Translations under genes and position numbers: made by a program
Assembly: GCA_934098435.1 (NCBI GenBank)
Contig: CAKOOV010000002.1
Location: 48,669 to 112,668, forward strand
Direction: 5' to 3'
Origin: an uncultured Bacilli bacterium
GTDB taxonomy: Bacteria; Bacillota_I; Bacilli_A; RF39; UBA660
Length of the DNA: 64,000 nt
In this document: positions 15,601-24,258 of the stretch, one piece after another
How positions within the stretch are numbered: the first letter of the stretch is position 1
How the letters are laid out: every line of letters starts with the position of its first letter
Notes under the pieces: generated by a model
Told to the model about the DNA's origin: nothing
What the model saw: the letters and a program-made list of their open reading frames with translations, nothing else
Database searches by the model: none

Positions 15601-17118
15601 AATTTTACTCTTTAAAAGTCCAAATATTCTAGCAATCAAATTTCTAGCGGACCCACTAATTGCATATAAAATAAGAGATGTAATTACTATTATTAATATA
15701 AATATCAATCCCAATTTAAGTACTGTCATAATAAAACTAACACTAGTACTTAAAAATAAATTTTCTATAGGTTTAAGTATAACAGCTAATAAAACAAATA
15801 AAATTATAGAAATAATATAATACTTAAGTACATCAAACATCTTAACATTCTTAAATACTCGTTTAGCCACCAAACTAGATTTAAGAAGAATATTAATAAA
15901 GAAAGCAATCACAGTACCAATAAGTACTCCATCAATACCATAATACTTAACTAATATAATAGATAAAAATAAATTAACAAATGCACATATAAATATATGT
16001 CTTTTATTTTCCTTAAATAAACCATCTGCATTAATAATAGCTACCAAAGGATAATATAAAATATTTAAAAACAATGTTAAGGTAAATAAAACAATAGTAA
16101 AATATCCAAGTATATAGTTATCCTTTCCAACCCATACCGATACAAAACCCCTTATACCAACCATAAATGTAATACACATACAAAATCCAACAAGCACAAA
16201 CAAAGCAAAAAACTCTTTATACAAAGGATATACCTTATCTTCTTCTTTCTTAGCAAAAACATTTCCAAATGAATATACCGAAGAGAGTTCAACCCTAGAG
16301 GCAATCTCATTCAAAAATCTTAAAATATAATTATATGACGTATAAATACTAACCATTATAGGACCATTAAATCCCATAAGAAGTAAAGCATCAACATTAT
16401 TAAGAATTAAAAAACCAACCTGCGTCCAAGCCAAATCCTTAGTCATTTTAACCATCGAAGTATTCTTTCTATCTATTTCATGAAGTTCCGGATATTTCTT
16501 TTTAACAACAATTCTATTAATAACCTCCTCTAAAATCTTCATAATAAGAATAACAATAGCAATAGACTCAAGTGTTCTAAACTTAACTGTAACAATTACA
16601 ATTAAAATATCACATAAAAGTTTTACACCATTAAATATAAGCGAATAAACATACTTTTCTTGAGCAGCACTAAGTACCGCCATAAAAGTTTGTCCCTTAC
16701 CAAAATATGAAATCAAATAAGAAGTAGATATAATAAAGAAACAAATAAGTGAAGGCAACATATATCCACTTTCAAAATGATAAAATAAATATAATCCTAG
16801 TGTTACTAAGCAAATAATACCCAATATAATAAAGCCTATTATCCTAAATATTTTTCTAGCGCCACCATAAATAGCATTAATATCATTTTTATTCTTCTCT
16901 GCAAAAGGTTTATATAAACTATATATAACAGCATCAGAAAAACCAGCTTGTGCCAAAAACACATAAGATATAATCTGATTTATCGTTTGATAATAACCAT
17001 TACCAACATCTCCAATATAAGTAATCAGTACATTCATCTTAACAAGACCAACAATACCAATTAAAAGATAAGGCAATATATCACACAGCATATTTAAAAA
17101 TATTTTTTTAGTTCTCAT
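15592..17118 (-). CDS. Polysaccharide/lipid-linked oligosaccharide flippase (MOP superfamily)
   Basis: 508 residues with about 13-14 membrane helices spread over the whole length, the pattern of Wzx-type exporters of the MOP superfamily. Recognisable stretches are the N-terminal 'YIGDVGNGYYQTINQIISYVFLAQAGFSDAV' region (helix 1-2 turn) and the central 'DLAWTQVGFLILNNVDALLL' helix that starts the second half. Such proteins flip undecaprenyl-linked sugar units across the membrane. No glycosyltransferase lies beside it here, so the substrate cannot be inferred. Confidence 0.85.
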   Translation of the reverse strand: MRTKKIFLNMLCDILPYLLIGIVGLVKMNVLITYIGDVGNGYYQTINQIISYVFLAQAGFSDAVIYSLYKPFAEKNKNDINAIYGGARKIFRIIGFIILGIICLVTLGLYLFYHFESGYMLPSLICFFIISTSYLISYFGKGQTFMAVLSAAQEKYVYSLIFNGVKLLCDILIVIVTVKFRTLESIAIVILIMKILEEVINRIVVKKKYPELHEIDRKNTSMVKMTKDLAWTQVGFLILNNVDALLLMGFNGPIMVSIYTSYNYILRFLNEIASRVELSSVYSFGNVFAKKEEDKVYPLYKEFFALFVLVGFCMCITFMVGIRGFVSVWVGKDNYILGYFTIVLFTLTLFLNILYYPLVAIINADGLFKENKRHIFICAFVNLFLSIILVKYYGIDGVLIGTVIAFFINILLKSSLVAKRVFKNVKMFDVLKYYIISIILFVLLAVILKPIENLFLSTSVSFIMTVLKLGLIFILIIVITSLILYAISGSARNLIARIFGLLKSKIKK

Positions 17119-17183
17119 AAGTACACTTCCCTATATATATAATACCATATTTTAATTTTTATATAAAGAAAAATATATTAATT

Positions 17184-17366
17184 TTACACATCCTTGTTCT
17201 CATACATAATTAAAGCCGTAAAACAATATATCTGTTCTTCTCCATACATAGCACAAGAATTACTAAGTTTAATATCAACAACTTCAGGATTTTCTTCTTC
17301 CAAAAACTTATTAATATCCTCTTCTAAATCTTTCTCATGTTCCTCATCAAAAACTTTAACTTTCAT
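17184..17366 (-). CDS. cse60: Cse60-like sporulation protein
   Basis: The 60 residues open with 'MKVKVFDEEHEKDLEEDIN' and close with 'EEQIYCFTALIMYENK', the two ends conserved in the Cse60 family. In Bacillus subtilis cse60 is a short gene of the mother-cell sigma-E regulon with no known biochemical role. Length is the same. The ATG follows GGTGAT, which directly abuts the T run of the preceding terminator. This is one of three sporulation-type genes in the window and is convincing by sequence. Confidence 0.85.
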   Translation of the reverse strand: MKVKVFDEEHEKDLEEDINKFLEEENPEVVDIKLSNSCAMYGEEQIYCFTALIMYENKDV

Positions 17367-17375
17367 ATTATCACC

Positions 17376-17409
17376 AAAAAAAGTATATAGCCAAATCTAT
17401 ATACTTTTT
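17376..17409 (-). terminator. Terminator between lipoprotein gene and cse60
   Basis: A 13-bp stem (AAAAGTATATAG with CTATATACTTTT at its core) around a CCAAAT loop, flanked by A/T runs. It ends only about 9 bases before the cse60 start, so cse60 translation would need read-through or an internal start of transcription. Confidence 0.85.
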
Positions 17410-17420
17410 GTCGTATTTTA

Positions 17421-17888
17421 TTATCCTCTTTTTACTTCATAATAAATTTTATTTTCTTCACCATTATCATCAGTATATTCCAAATATAATTTAAAATTAA
17501 TATTACCAGTATCAGAATCAGTATGAATATTTCCTTCAAGTTTAATTTTATCAGAACTATCCTTCCTTAAAGTTACAGGAGCATCAAATATACCAACAGA
17601 AGGAAAAGCATCTTCATTCATATAATCATGAACAAGCAAAGCCTTTACATTATACATATTTATTTCAGGCTTATCAATAACAATACTATAATCAACTTTT
17701 TCAGTATCATCTTTATTCCTAACAATATTAAAATAAGTATCAAAATCAAGACTATCTTCTTCATCATAAACATCTTGTGATTCCAAGTCATTTTTATATT
17801 CTAAATAAGCATACTTCTCATTCTCTTCTTTAGTAGAACATCCAGCCAAAAAAAACAAACAAATAATTATAAACAAATACTTTTTCAT
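17421..17888 (-). CDS. Lipoprotein of unknown function
   Basis: The 155 residues begin with a lipoprotein signal: a Lys-rich start, hydrophobic core and lipobox LAGC with the acylated Cys at 17. The mature part is acidic and polar, probably beta-rich in its second half ('NINFKLYLEYTDDNGEENKIYYEV'). I recognise no family. The start overlaps the eno stop by four bases, so it is translated with enolase, although no functional link is apparent. Confidence 0.75.
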   Translation of the reverse strand: MKKYLFIIICLFFLAGCSTKEENEKYAYLEYKNDLESQDVYDEEDSLDFDTYFNIVRNKDDTEKVDYSIVIDKPEINMYNVKALLVHDYMNEDAFPSVGIFDAPVTLRKDSSDKIKLEGNIHTDSDTGNINFKLYLEYTDDNGEENKIYYEVKRG

Positions 17889-19105
17889 TTAATTCTTTCC
17901 TCAATTCTAAGTAATCTATTATATTTAGAAGTTCTCTCTCCCCTAGATAAAGATCCAGTTTTAATTTGACCCAAATTAAGTCCCACAGCAAAATCAGCTA
18001 TATAATTATCTTCAGTTTCACCACTACGATGAGATATAATAGTTTTATAATTATTATCCTTAGCAAGTTTAATAGTATCAAGCATCTCACTAACAGTACC
18101 AATTTGATTAGGTTTAATCAAAATAGCATTAGCTATTCCCATCTTTATACCATCCTCTAATAACTTTTTATTAGTAACAAACAAATCATCACCAACCAGT
18201 TGAATATCCGATAATTCTTTTGTCATAAGTTTCCATCCATCATAATCATCTTCTGCCATACCATCTTCTATTGATATAATATGATACTTATCAATAAGCT
18301 TTCTATAATAACCAATAAGTTCTAAACTACTATAATTTTTACCTTCCACAACATAATATCCATCATGATATATCTCTGAAGCAGCAACATCAAGACCAAT
18401 AAATATATCTTCTCCCAAAACATAACCACTTTTATAAATAGCAATACTAATAAGTTCCAAAGCCTCTTCAGCACTAGATATAATAGGAGCAAAACCACCT
18501 TCATCGCCTACTCCACATAACAAATTTTCTTCTTTAAGAACACTTTTCAAAGTATTAAATACTTCACTCCCCATTCTTAAATTTTCTTTATATTCACTCT
18601 TATTAGGAATAATCATAAATTCTTGAAAATCAAGATTATTATTAGCATGAACTCCACCATTTAAAATATTCATCATACATCTAGGCATACTATAATCATT
18701 TCCTAAATATTCATAAAGTTCCTTATTATTTTCCAAAGCATTTGCCTTAAGTACAGCAAGTGATACACCAAGCATAGCATTAGCACCCAAATTACTCTTA
18801 TTAGAAGTACCATCTTTATCTATCATAATTTCATCAATTTTTCTTAAATTGTTAGCATCTATGCCAACTATTAAAGGATTAATAATATTATTTACATTAC
18901 TAACTGCCTTAAGTACACCTTTACCATGATATCTGTTATTATCATTATCCCTAAGTTCCAAAGCCTCTCTTTTACCAGTAGAAGCCCCGCTAGGAACAGA
19001 AGCAATACCCTTTATTCCAGACTCCAATAAAACCTCAACTTCAACAGTAGGATTTCCTCTAGAATCTAATATTTCTCTAGCATAAACATTACATATCTTA
19101 CTCAC
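17885..19105 (-). CDS. eno: Enolase
   Basis: Enolase interconverts 2-phosphoglycerate and phosphoenolpyruvate. The start is GTG at 19105 behind AGGAGG. The 406 residues are somewhat shorter than the usual ~430, with contracted loops rather than a missing domain. The catalytic set is present: 'NLDFQEFMIIP', 'GVGDEGGFAP', the metal ligands in 'GLDVAASEIY', 'SIEDGMAEDD' and 'VGDDLFVTN', the base Lys in 'ILIKPNQIGT' and the 'SHRSGETED' loop. It is followed by an overlapping lipoprotein gene. Confidence 0.97.
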   Translation of the reverse strand: MSKICNVYAREILDSRGNPTVEVEVLLESGIKGIASVPSGASTGKREALELRDNDNNRYHGKGVLKAVSNVNNIINPLIVGIDANNLRKIDEIMIDKDGTSNKSNLGANAMLGVSLAVLKANALENNKELYEYLGNDYSMPRCMMNILNGGVHANNNLDFQEFMIIPNKSEYKENLRMGSEVFNTLKSVLKEENLLCGVGDEGGFAPIISSAEEALELISIAIYKSGYVLGEDIFIGLDVAASEIYHDGYYVVEGKNYSSLELIGYYRKLIDKYHIISIEDGMAEDDYDGWKLMTKELSDIQLVGDDLFVTNKKLLEDGIKMGIANAILIKPNQIGTVSEMLDTIKLAKDNNYKTIISHRSGETEDNYIADFAVGLNLGQIKTGSLSRGERTSKYNRLLRIEERIK

Positions 19106-19124
19106 TTACATACCCTCCTAGTTA

Positions 19125-19153
19125 ATTATAAAACATAAGTAAAGAAAAATCAA
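19125..19153 (-). promoter_or_regulatory. Sigma-A promoter of eno
   Basis: TTGATT (19148-19153) and TATAAT (19125-19130) on the minus strand, 17 bases apart. It lies just downstream of the khpA terminator. Confidence 0.8.
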
Positions 19154-19159
19154 GTCAAG

Positions 19160-19183
19160 AAAAAAAGAACATTTACATGTTCT
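19160..19183 (-). terminator. Terminator of rpsP-khpA
   Basis: AGAACAT and ATGTTCT with a 4-base loop followed by T's on the minus strand. It overlaps the khpA stop codon. Confidence 0.8.
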
Positions 19184-19436
19184 AATAAGAGTCAACATTA
19201 ATTCTAACTAATTTATTATCATGATTAAAAGAAGCAGCCTGAACTATAGTTCTTACAGAATTAATAGTCTTACCACCATGACCAATTACTCTAGCCATAT
19301 CATCACCATTAATCATAACCTCAATTAATACAGTATTATCTTCGTCTGACTCAAATTCTTTTACCGATACTGATTCTGAATCATTAACAAGACCTTTAAT
19401 AATAAGTTCCGTTAATTCTACTAAACTATTATTCAT
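19182..19436 (-). CDS. khpA: KH-domain RNA-binding protein KhpA
   Basis: The 84 residues form a single KH domain of the KhpA/YlqC family, with the RNA-binding loop 'VIGHGGKTINSVRTIVQAA' in the right place. In Firmicutes KhpA pairs with KhpB/Jag and affects cell elongation and division through RNA binding. The ATG overlaps the rpsP stop (TAATG), so translation is coupled. The usual followers rimM and trmD are absent here. Confidence 0.93.
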   Translation of the reverse strand: MNNSLVELTELIIKGLVNDSESVSVKEFESDEDNTVLIEVMINGDDMARVIGHGGKTINSVRTIVQAASFNHDNKLVRINVDSY

Positions 19437-19708
19437 TACTTACCTTGTTTTAAATTATGAAATTTTTCCATAATTCCTGTTTTACTAAATAAATTCTTAA
19501 CAGTATCAGTTGGAATAGCACCATTATTAAGCCATTTAATAGCAGCCTCTTCATCAATTTTAATTTCAGCAGGTGTAACTAAAGGATTATAAGTACCAAT
19601 ATTCTCAATAAATCTACCATCTCTAGGACTTCTTGAGTCTGCTACAACAACACGATAAAAAGGTGCTTTCTTAGCTCCCATTCTTTTAAGTCTAATCTTA
19701 ACTGCCAT
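19436..19708 (-). CDS. rpsP: 30S ribosomal protein S16
   Basis: The 90 residues start 'MAVKIRLKRMGAKKAPFYRVVVADSR' in the classical S16 pattern, with 'DGRFIENIGTYNP' following. S16 binds 16S rRNA early in small-subunit assembly. GCGAGG precedes the ATG. A promoter at 19733-19761 starts the rpsP-khpA pair. Confidence 0.98.
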   Translation of the reverse strand: MAVKIRLKRMGAKKAPFYRVVVADSRSPRDGRFIENIGTYNPLVTPAEIKIDEEAAIKWLNNGAIPTDTVKNLFSKTGIMEKFHNLKQGK

Positions 19709-19732
19709 ATATATCCCTCGCTTTCCTAAAAT

Positions 19733-19761
19733 ATTCTATCACAAAAAAAATATACTGTCAA
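19733..19761 (-). promoter_or_regulatory. Sigma-A promoter of rpsP
   Basis: TTGACA (19756-19761) and TAGAAT (19733-19738) on the minus strand, 17 bases apart. The -35 box lies inside the terminator hairpin of the gene upstream, a compact arrangement. Confidence 0.8.
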
Positions 19762-19784
19762 CCATTTTATGTTACAGTATATTT
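19743..19784 (-). terminator. Terminator after the broken gene
   Basis: AAATATACTGT and ACAGTATATTT (11 bp) with a 15-base loop and a T run on the minus strand. Confidence 0.85.
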
Positions 19785-19790
19785 ATATTA

Positions 19791-20312
19791 TTATAAATTA
19801 TTCACTATTTTCTTAACACGCATGCATTTATTATAATCTTTCTTTCTCGAAGTACCCTCTATTACTAATTTAATATTACTATCAAAATCCTCTATATTAA
19901 TATGATTAAATCTTATAACCCTACCAGTTTGAAAAGAATCAAAATTAGATAATTCCAAATACTTTTTACACAAATAAGAAAACTCTTCCTTAGAATAATT
20001 ATATCCCCTTTCCAAATAAATAACTTTAGTATAATTAATACCACTATAAGACTCAATAACAAGTATAGGAATATCATCTTAATTTCTATATAAATAACAA
20101 TAATAATCAACCTTACGATTACTACCATTAGAAGCCAAACAATAATAATCATAAGAATTAAGTATATTAACCCTATCATTAGCAGGAATAATTTTATTTA
20201 TTCTATCCCTACTATTATTACCACTATTAACACCACTTCTTCTAACAACAGTATCACAATCAGGCATAGTAAAATTAACAGTAACTAATTTTTCCTTATC
20301 ATATTCTAGCAA
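19791..20312 (-). pseudogene. Gene interrupted by an in-frame TAA stop
   Basis: A frame opens with TTG at 20312 (GGGGGG six bases upstream), runs 77 codons to TAA at 20079-20081, and continues in the same frame without another stop for 96 codons to 19791. The downstream part ('DDIPILVIESYSGINYTKVIYLERG') looks like natural protein, so I read this as one gene of about 174 codons broken by a single nonsense mutation. The N-terminal half contains a 'PDCDTVVRRSGV' segment and a Tyr/Cys patch. No family is recognised. A terminator follows the full-length end, which supports one original transcription unit. Confidence 0.75.
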
Positions 20313-20363
20313 ATCATCCCCCCAAAATTGATAATTATATTACCATATATTAAGAAAAAAGCC

Positions 20364-20392
20364 AAAAAAAAACCACAAAAATTGTAGTTTTT
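20364..20392 (-). terminator. Terminator of the TasA-like gene
   Basis: AAAACTAC and GTGGTTTT pair (one G-T) across a 7-base loop, followed by nine T's on the minus strand. Confidence 0.8.
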
Positions 20393-21038
20393 AATCACCA
20401 TTAGCCTTAATACCATTAACAGTACCAGTAAGCATACTACCATCAACAGAAGAATAAGTAACAACAGCACTATAAGTACCTGCATCTTCTTTTTCCTGTG
20501 CATCATCCAAATTACTAAGCCATACAACAAGCTTAAAATTCTTAGTAGTAGGACTAATTTCCGTACCTTCACCTAATATAAAGTGTTCTCCTAATGACAA
20601 ATCAGAAGAAATACCATTAGGTATAGAAGTTTTATCTAAATAAATATTATCATTATCATCTAATATCATATAACTAAGATGTTCTATATTATTAACAGTA
20701 AAATTAATCTTGCCAATAACATCTTGCTCACGAGAAAAATTAGATAAAGTAAAATCGAAAACATTACAAGCACCATAACCATTATCATCAATACAATTAT
20801 GTTTATAAGCAATCATAATATCCTCATCTCTAGTAGGAATAAGTTTAATACCAGAAGTCATATCAGATACACCAAGTCCAAGTTGAACACGACCAGCAGA
20901 GACAGATACAGCATTAAGCTTACTTTTATTACTAACCGTAAAATAAGAAAAAGTAGCACCGACAAGTAAAATACCAACACTAAGAATTGTCGTAAAAAGC
21001 AAAAATTTATTAACCTTACCACTATCCATATCTATCAT
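20391..21038 (-). CDS. TasA/CalY-like secreted protein with SipW-type signal
   Basis: 215 residues. The N-terminus is a SipW-dependent signal: basic start, hydrophobic core (about 11-28) and the 'GATFSYFT' box that marks TasA/camelysin proteins. The mature domain (about 35-205) is beta-rich, with an alternating pattern and two conserved Cys (about 80 and 90). TasA in Bacillus forms biofilm fibres. No sipW-like signal peptidase was found nearby. It is monocistronic with its own terminator. Two other proteins in this window share the signal type (40682-42148 and 55047-55649). Exact role unknown. Confidence 0.75.
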   Translation of the reverse strand: MIDMDSGKVNKFLLFTTILSVGILLVGATFSYFTVSNKSKLNAVSVSAGRVQLGLGVSDMTSGIKLIPTRDEDIMIAYKHNCIDDNGYGACNVFDFTLSNFSREQDVIGKINFTVNNIEHLSYMILDDNDNIYLDKTSIPNGISSDLSLGEHFILGEGTEISPTTKNFKLVVWLSNLDDAQEKEDAGTYSAVVTYSSVDGSMLTGTVNGIKANGD

Positions 21039-21099
21039 CCCTTACTATAAATATAATACCAAATAATTAATATTTTTGCAATATAAAAAGTAAAGAATT

Positions 21100-22386
21100 T
21101 TACTCCCTTACTTTTAAAATATTACATATCTCATCGATATTATCCATATTAATTTCAGTACTAAGACTATTAGCCATATCCTTAATTTCAATTATACCAC
21201 TAGCAATCTCATCTTCACCAATAATAATAACATAAGGAATATTATTCTTATCAGCCTTTTCTAAAATCTTACCAAGCTTTTTACCTTTCATTTCAATAAG
21301 TACATTAATATCATTATTTCTAAGTTTACTAGCAAATTTTAAACACTCAACATTAGTATTCATAGGAATAATAAGAACATCATATAAAGATTCATCATAA
21401 TCATTTTCAAGAATTTCACATATAGGAACAATACCAAAAGATATACCAACAGCGGGATAACTATTACCATCATCAATAAAATTAGTAATAATCTTATCAT
21501 ATCTACCGCCACCGCCTAAAGCACAAGTAAGTCTTTGCTTCTTATCAAATACTTCCCATATCGTACCAGTATAAATCTCCAGTCCTCTAGCCAAATATGG
21601 TGTAAACTTACACTCAGTAAGACCAAGTTTATCAATATAATCAAATAATTCACTTATTTCATTTTTTCCTTGAATAAACATATCATTATCAATAGTAAGC
21701 TTAGCAATATCATTTATAGATAATTTAAAATAGTCAAATAACTTATCAAGTTGTGAAGAAGAAATATCAAATTCTTTAAGTTCATCTCTAACACCATCTT
21801 CACCAATTTTAGCAAGCTTATCAACAGATAAAATAACATTATTAATAATATCATCATTAATTCCAGCAGCACTAATAAGTCCTTGTAATAATTTTCTATT
21901 ATTAATTTCAATATAAATATCAATACCAAGTTTTTTGTAGCAGGAAACAGTCATTTCAAGCATTTCAGCTTCAATATAAGAACCAGAAATACCGCATACA
22001 TCAACATCACATTGATAAAATTCCCTTGCTCTACCACTTTTAACAGGACCATCTCTAAATACCTTACCAACTTCATATCTCTTAAAAGGTAAACTGATAT
22101 TTTTATTAACATTCATACTAATAACCTTAGCAAAAGGTACCGTAAGATCATATCTAAGACCAAGTTTCCTATCCCCTTGATCATTTAAAGTATATACTTC
22201 CTTTAAAATTTCACTACCACCAGCATACTTACTAGCAAGTAAATCATAATAACATAAAATACTACTATCAAGAGGTAAATAACCATATTTTTCAAAAGTA
22301 TTAGTAAGTACATTAACCACATTTCTTTTAATAATTTCTTTATTAGGTAAATTATCTGAAGTTCCTTTAACATTCATAAGTTTCAT
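21100..22386 (-). CDS. hisS: Histidyl-tRNA synthetase
   Basis: Class II synthetase. The start at 22386 ('MKLMNVKGTSDNLP') follows GAGGTGA; an in-frame GTG nine bases earlier sits inside that site. The 428 residues show motif 2 ('GRAREFYQCDVDV' after 'FRDGPVKSG'), the histidine A region 'LARGLEIYTGTIWEVF' and motif 3 'LGGGGRYD'. The C-terminal anticodon-binding domain is present ('VLIIPMNTNVECLKFASKLR'), so this is HisS and not the HisZ regulator. It is the third gene of the 23459 operon. aspS, its usual neighbour, is absent. Confidence 0.95.
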   Translation of the reverse strand: MKLMNVKGTSDNLPNKEIIKRNVVNVLTNTFEKYGYLPLDSSILCYYDLLASKYAGGSEILKEVYTLNDQGDRKLGLRYDLTVPFAKVISMNVNKNISLPFKRYEVGKVFRDGPVKSGRAREFYQCDVDVCGISGSYIEAEMLEMTVSCYKKLGIDIYIEINNRKLLQGLISAAGINDDIINNVILSVDKLAKIGEDGVRDELKEFDISSSQLDKLFDYFKLSINDIAKLTIDNDMFIQGKNEISELFDYIDKLGLTECKFTPYLARGLEIYTGTIWEVFDKKQRLTCALGGGGRYDKIITNFIDDGNSYPAVGISFGIVPICEILENDYDESLYDVLIIPMNTNVECLKFASKLRNNDINVLIEMKGKKLGKILEKADKNNIPYVIIIGEDEIASGIIEIKDMANSLSTEINMDNIDEICNILKVRE

Positions 22387-22397
22387 ATATCTCACCT

Positions 22398-22910
22398 CTA
22401 TTCCTTAACTTTATATCTCATCTTAAAATTAACTTTAGTTAAATCCATCAAATCAGTAATCGTAACATAATCACACTCTTTACCAGAATCAGAAAACTTA
22501 ACCGAAATACCGCCTTTATGAGCCCAATAATCCAAATTAGGTATAAAATCATCAACTAAAATAATACCTTTAGGATTAGTAAAATCAGCCTTTTCTATAG
22601 ATTTAGGCACAACATTAACTTTAATTCCAGGTAACATCTTATTAAAATACTTAATTTTAGAAATGCCCTCATTTTCAGAATTAACATGCGTAAGTATTTC
22701 AATATCATAATAATTACATAAATCTTTTATCTTATCTATAGAATTATCTATTTGACCACATTCATCTATATATTCATCCCAATCCAATTTAGAAAAATAT
22801 ATACTAGTAGCCTCAGCAGTATTAATACCAAGTTCTTTTAACTTCTCATATATTCTTTTAGAAACAGTATCTAAAATAACACCATCACAATCTAAATATA
22901 ATTTTTGCAT
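22398..22910 (-). CDS. HAD-family 5'-nucleotidase-like protein
   Basis: 170 residues. The N-terminal 'LYLDCDGVILDT' is HAD motif I (nucleophile Asp7, acid Asp9), 'ILTHV' fits motif II (Thr), and 'GIILVDDFIPNLDYW' fits motif IV with paired Asp. The size and cap arrangement recall the 5'(3')-deoxyribonucleotidase (NT5C) type. Substrate is unknown. The gene lies between a membrane-protein gene and hisS with gaps of 9 and 11 bases and is co-transcribed. Confidence 0.75.
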   Translation of the reverse strand: MQKLYLDCDGVILDTVSKRIYEKLKELGINTAEATSIYFSKLDWDEYIDECGQIDNSIDKIKDLCNYYDIEILTHVNSENEGISKIKYFNKMLPGIKVNVVPKSIEKADFTNPKGIILVDDFIPNLDYWAHKGGISVKFSDSGKECDYVTITDLMDLTKVNFKMRYKVKE

Positions 22911-22919
22911 AAAACACCC

Positions 22920-23459
22920 CTAATCTAAAATAGAATTAACCTCTTCACTTCCACTATAAAATTCTACAATTTTCTTATCTAAAATCTTAACAATAGTAGG
23001 ATTTTTCACTTTTAAATCACTAATATCATCCACTATTCCAGAAGGTTCACCAACATAATTACTATTAAAACCATCATTCAAATCCACTCTATATACCTTA
23101 CTAGACAAACCATCCACATTATTACTAATATTATCATTCTTATCACTACTATCATAATAGTAGACATAATATTCATTATCACTTTGATTCAAAGTATCCA
23201 CTGCTAATATTTTATTAGAAACAGTACTATCACTATTAGTATCACTACTAGTATCATCTTTCTTATCAAACCAAGAAAAATCTTTAGTAATAAACAATCC
23301 AGTAATCAAATATAAAACACCAAATACTAATACAAGTACACCCAATATAATCAATAAAGTTTTAGGTTTAAGTTCATTAGCTTCCTTTTTCTTAATTTGC
23401 ACTTCCTTAACATTTCTTCCTTCTTTTTTAGCTTGTTTTCTTTTAAGTTCTCTTCCCAT
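22920..23459 (-). CDS. Membrane-anchored protein with a possible redox-inactive thioredoxin-like fold
   Basis: 179 residues. A very basic N-terminus ('MGRELKRKQAKKEGR') precedes one membrane helix (about 34-55), then an acidic Ser/Asp linker and an extracytoplasmic domain. The C-terminal part ('VKNPTIVKILDKKIVEFYSGSEEV') resembles the cis-Pro strand and last helix of thioredoxin-like folds, but no CxxC exists, so redox activity is not expected. The fold call is tentative. It heads the operon with the HAD gene and hisS. Confidence 0.6.
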   Translation of the reverse strand: MGRELKRKQAKKEGRNVKEVQIKKKEANELKPKTLLIILGVLVLVFGVLYLITGLFITKDFSWFDKKDDTSSDTNSDSTVSNKILAVDTLNQSDNEYYVYYYDSSDKNDNISNNVDGLSSKVYRVDLNDGFNSNYVGEPSGIVDDISDLKVKNPTIVKILDKKIVEFYSGSEEVNSILD

Positions 23460-23478
23460 TTATAAACACCTCCTAATA

Positions 23479-23506
23479 ATTATAATATATAAATCAAACT
23501 TTGTAA
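23479..23506 (-). promoter_or_regulatory. Promoter of the 23459-hisS operon
   Basis: TTACAA (23501-23506) and TATAAT (23479-23484) on the minus strand, spacing 16, in the 48-base gap after truA. Confidence 0.65.
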
Positions 23507-23507
23507 A

Positions 23508-24248
23508 TTAATAAAATACATTCTTTAAATATAATCCTTCAGGATTAGCCGTTTTACCAGCAGTTCTTCTATCCTCATTATGAAGAATACTAATAATTTC
23601 CTCACTCTTTCTCTTGCCCTCACCAACTTCAATCAAAAGACCAACCATATTTCTTACCATATATCTCAAAAAACCAGTACCAACAAAAATCAAAGTAATT
23701 TTATTCAAATCTTTAGGGTCCCTAATAAGATTAGTTTGAGATATCGTTCTAACATAATCATCTTTTTCCTCATCACACTTTGTAAAAGACTTAAAATTAT
23801 GTGTTCCCTCAAAATACTTCATAGCCCTTTCCATCTCAACAACATCAAGCTTCTTATTATGCTGATAAACATAATTTCTCTCTAATGGATTATACTCTCC
23901 AACATTAAGAATATACATATATTCCTTACCAATAGCAGAAAATCTAGCATGAAAATTATCATTAACCTCTTCTACTTTCTTAATAAATATATCTTCCGGT
24001 AGTAGACTATTAAGCCCCTTAGCAAGTTTTTCAACCGTTATTTTAGTATCCAGATCAAAATGTATCTTCTGATTAATAGCATGAACTCCAGCATCAGTTC
24101 TACCCGAAGCATGAATATCAATTTTCTTACCACCACTAATTTCTTTCAATGCCTTTTCAATCTCTCCTTGTACAGTTCTTTGTTTAGGCTGCTTCTGATA
24201 ACCACTAAATAAAGTACCATCATAACTAACTGTAATTAAATATCTCAT
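23508..24248 (-). CDS. truA: tRNA pseudouridine synthase A
   Basis: TruA makes pseudouridine at tRNA positions 38-40. The start at 24248 ('MRYLITVSYDGTLFSGYQ') is fixed by AGGAGG; a longer TTG frame begins upstream of that site. The 246 residues carry the catalytic 'SGRTDAGVHA' (Asp about 53) and the C-terminal 'FLRYMVRNMVGLL' motif. It is the last gene of ecfA1-ecfA2-ecfT-truA, the order conserved in many Firmicutes. Confidence 0.96.
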   Translation of the reverse strand: MRYLITVSYDGTLFSGYQKQPKQRTVQGEIEKALKEISGGKKIDIHASGRTDAGVHAINQKIHFDLDTKITVEKLAKGLNSLLPEDIFIKKVEEVNDNFHARFSAIGKEYMYILNVGEYNPLERNYVYQHNKKLDVVEMERAMKYFEGTHNFKSFTKCDEEKDDYVRTISQTNLIRDPKDLNKITLIFVGTGFLRYMVRNMVGLLIEVGEGKRKSEEIISILHNEDRRTAGKTANPEGLYLKNVFY

Positions 24249-24258
24249 ATAATACCTC

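Noticed and set aside
20079..20081. TAA read-through or codon reassignment
   Set aside because: TAA ends most other genes here, including ribosomal protein S16, and no recoding structure is apparent; a nonsense mutation is simpler.
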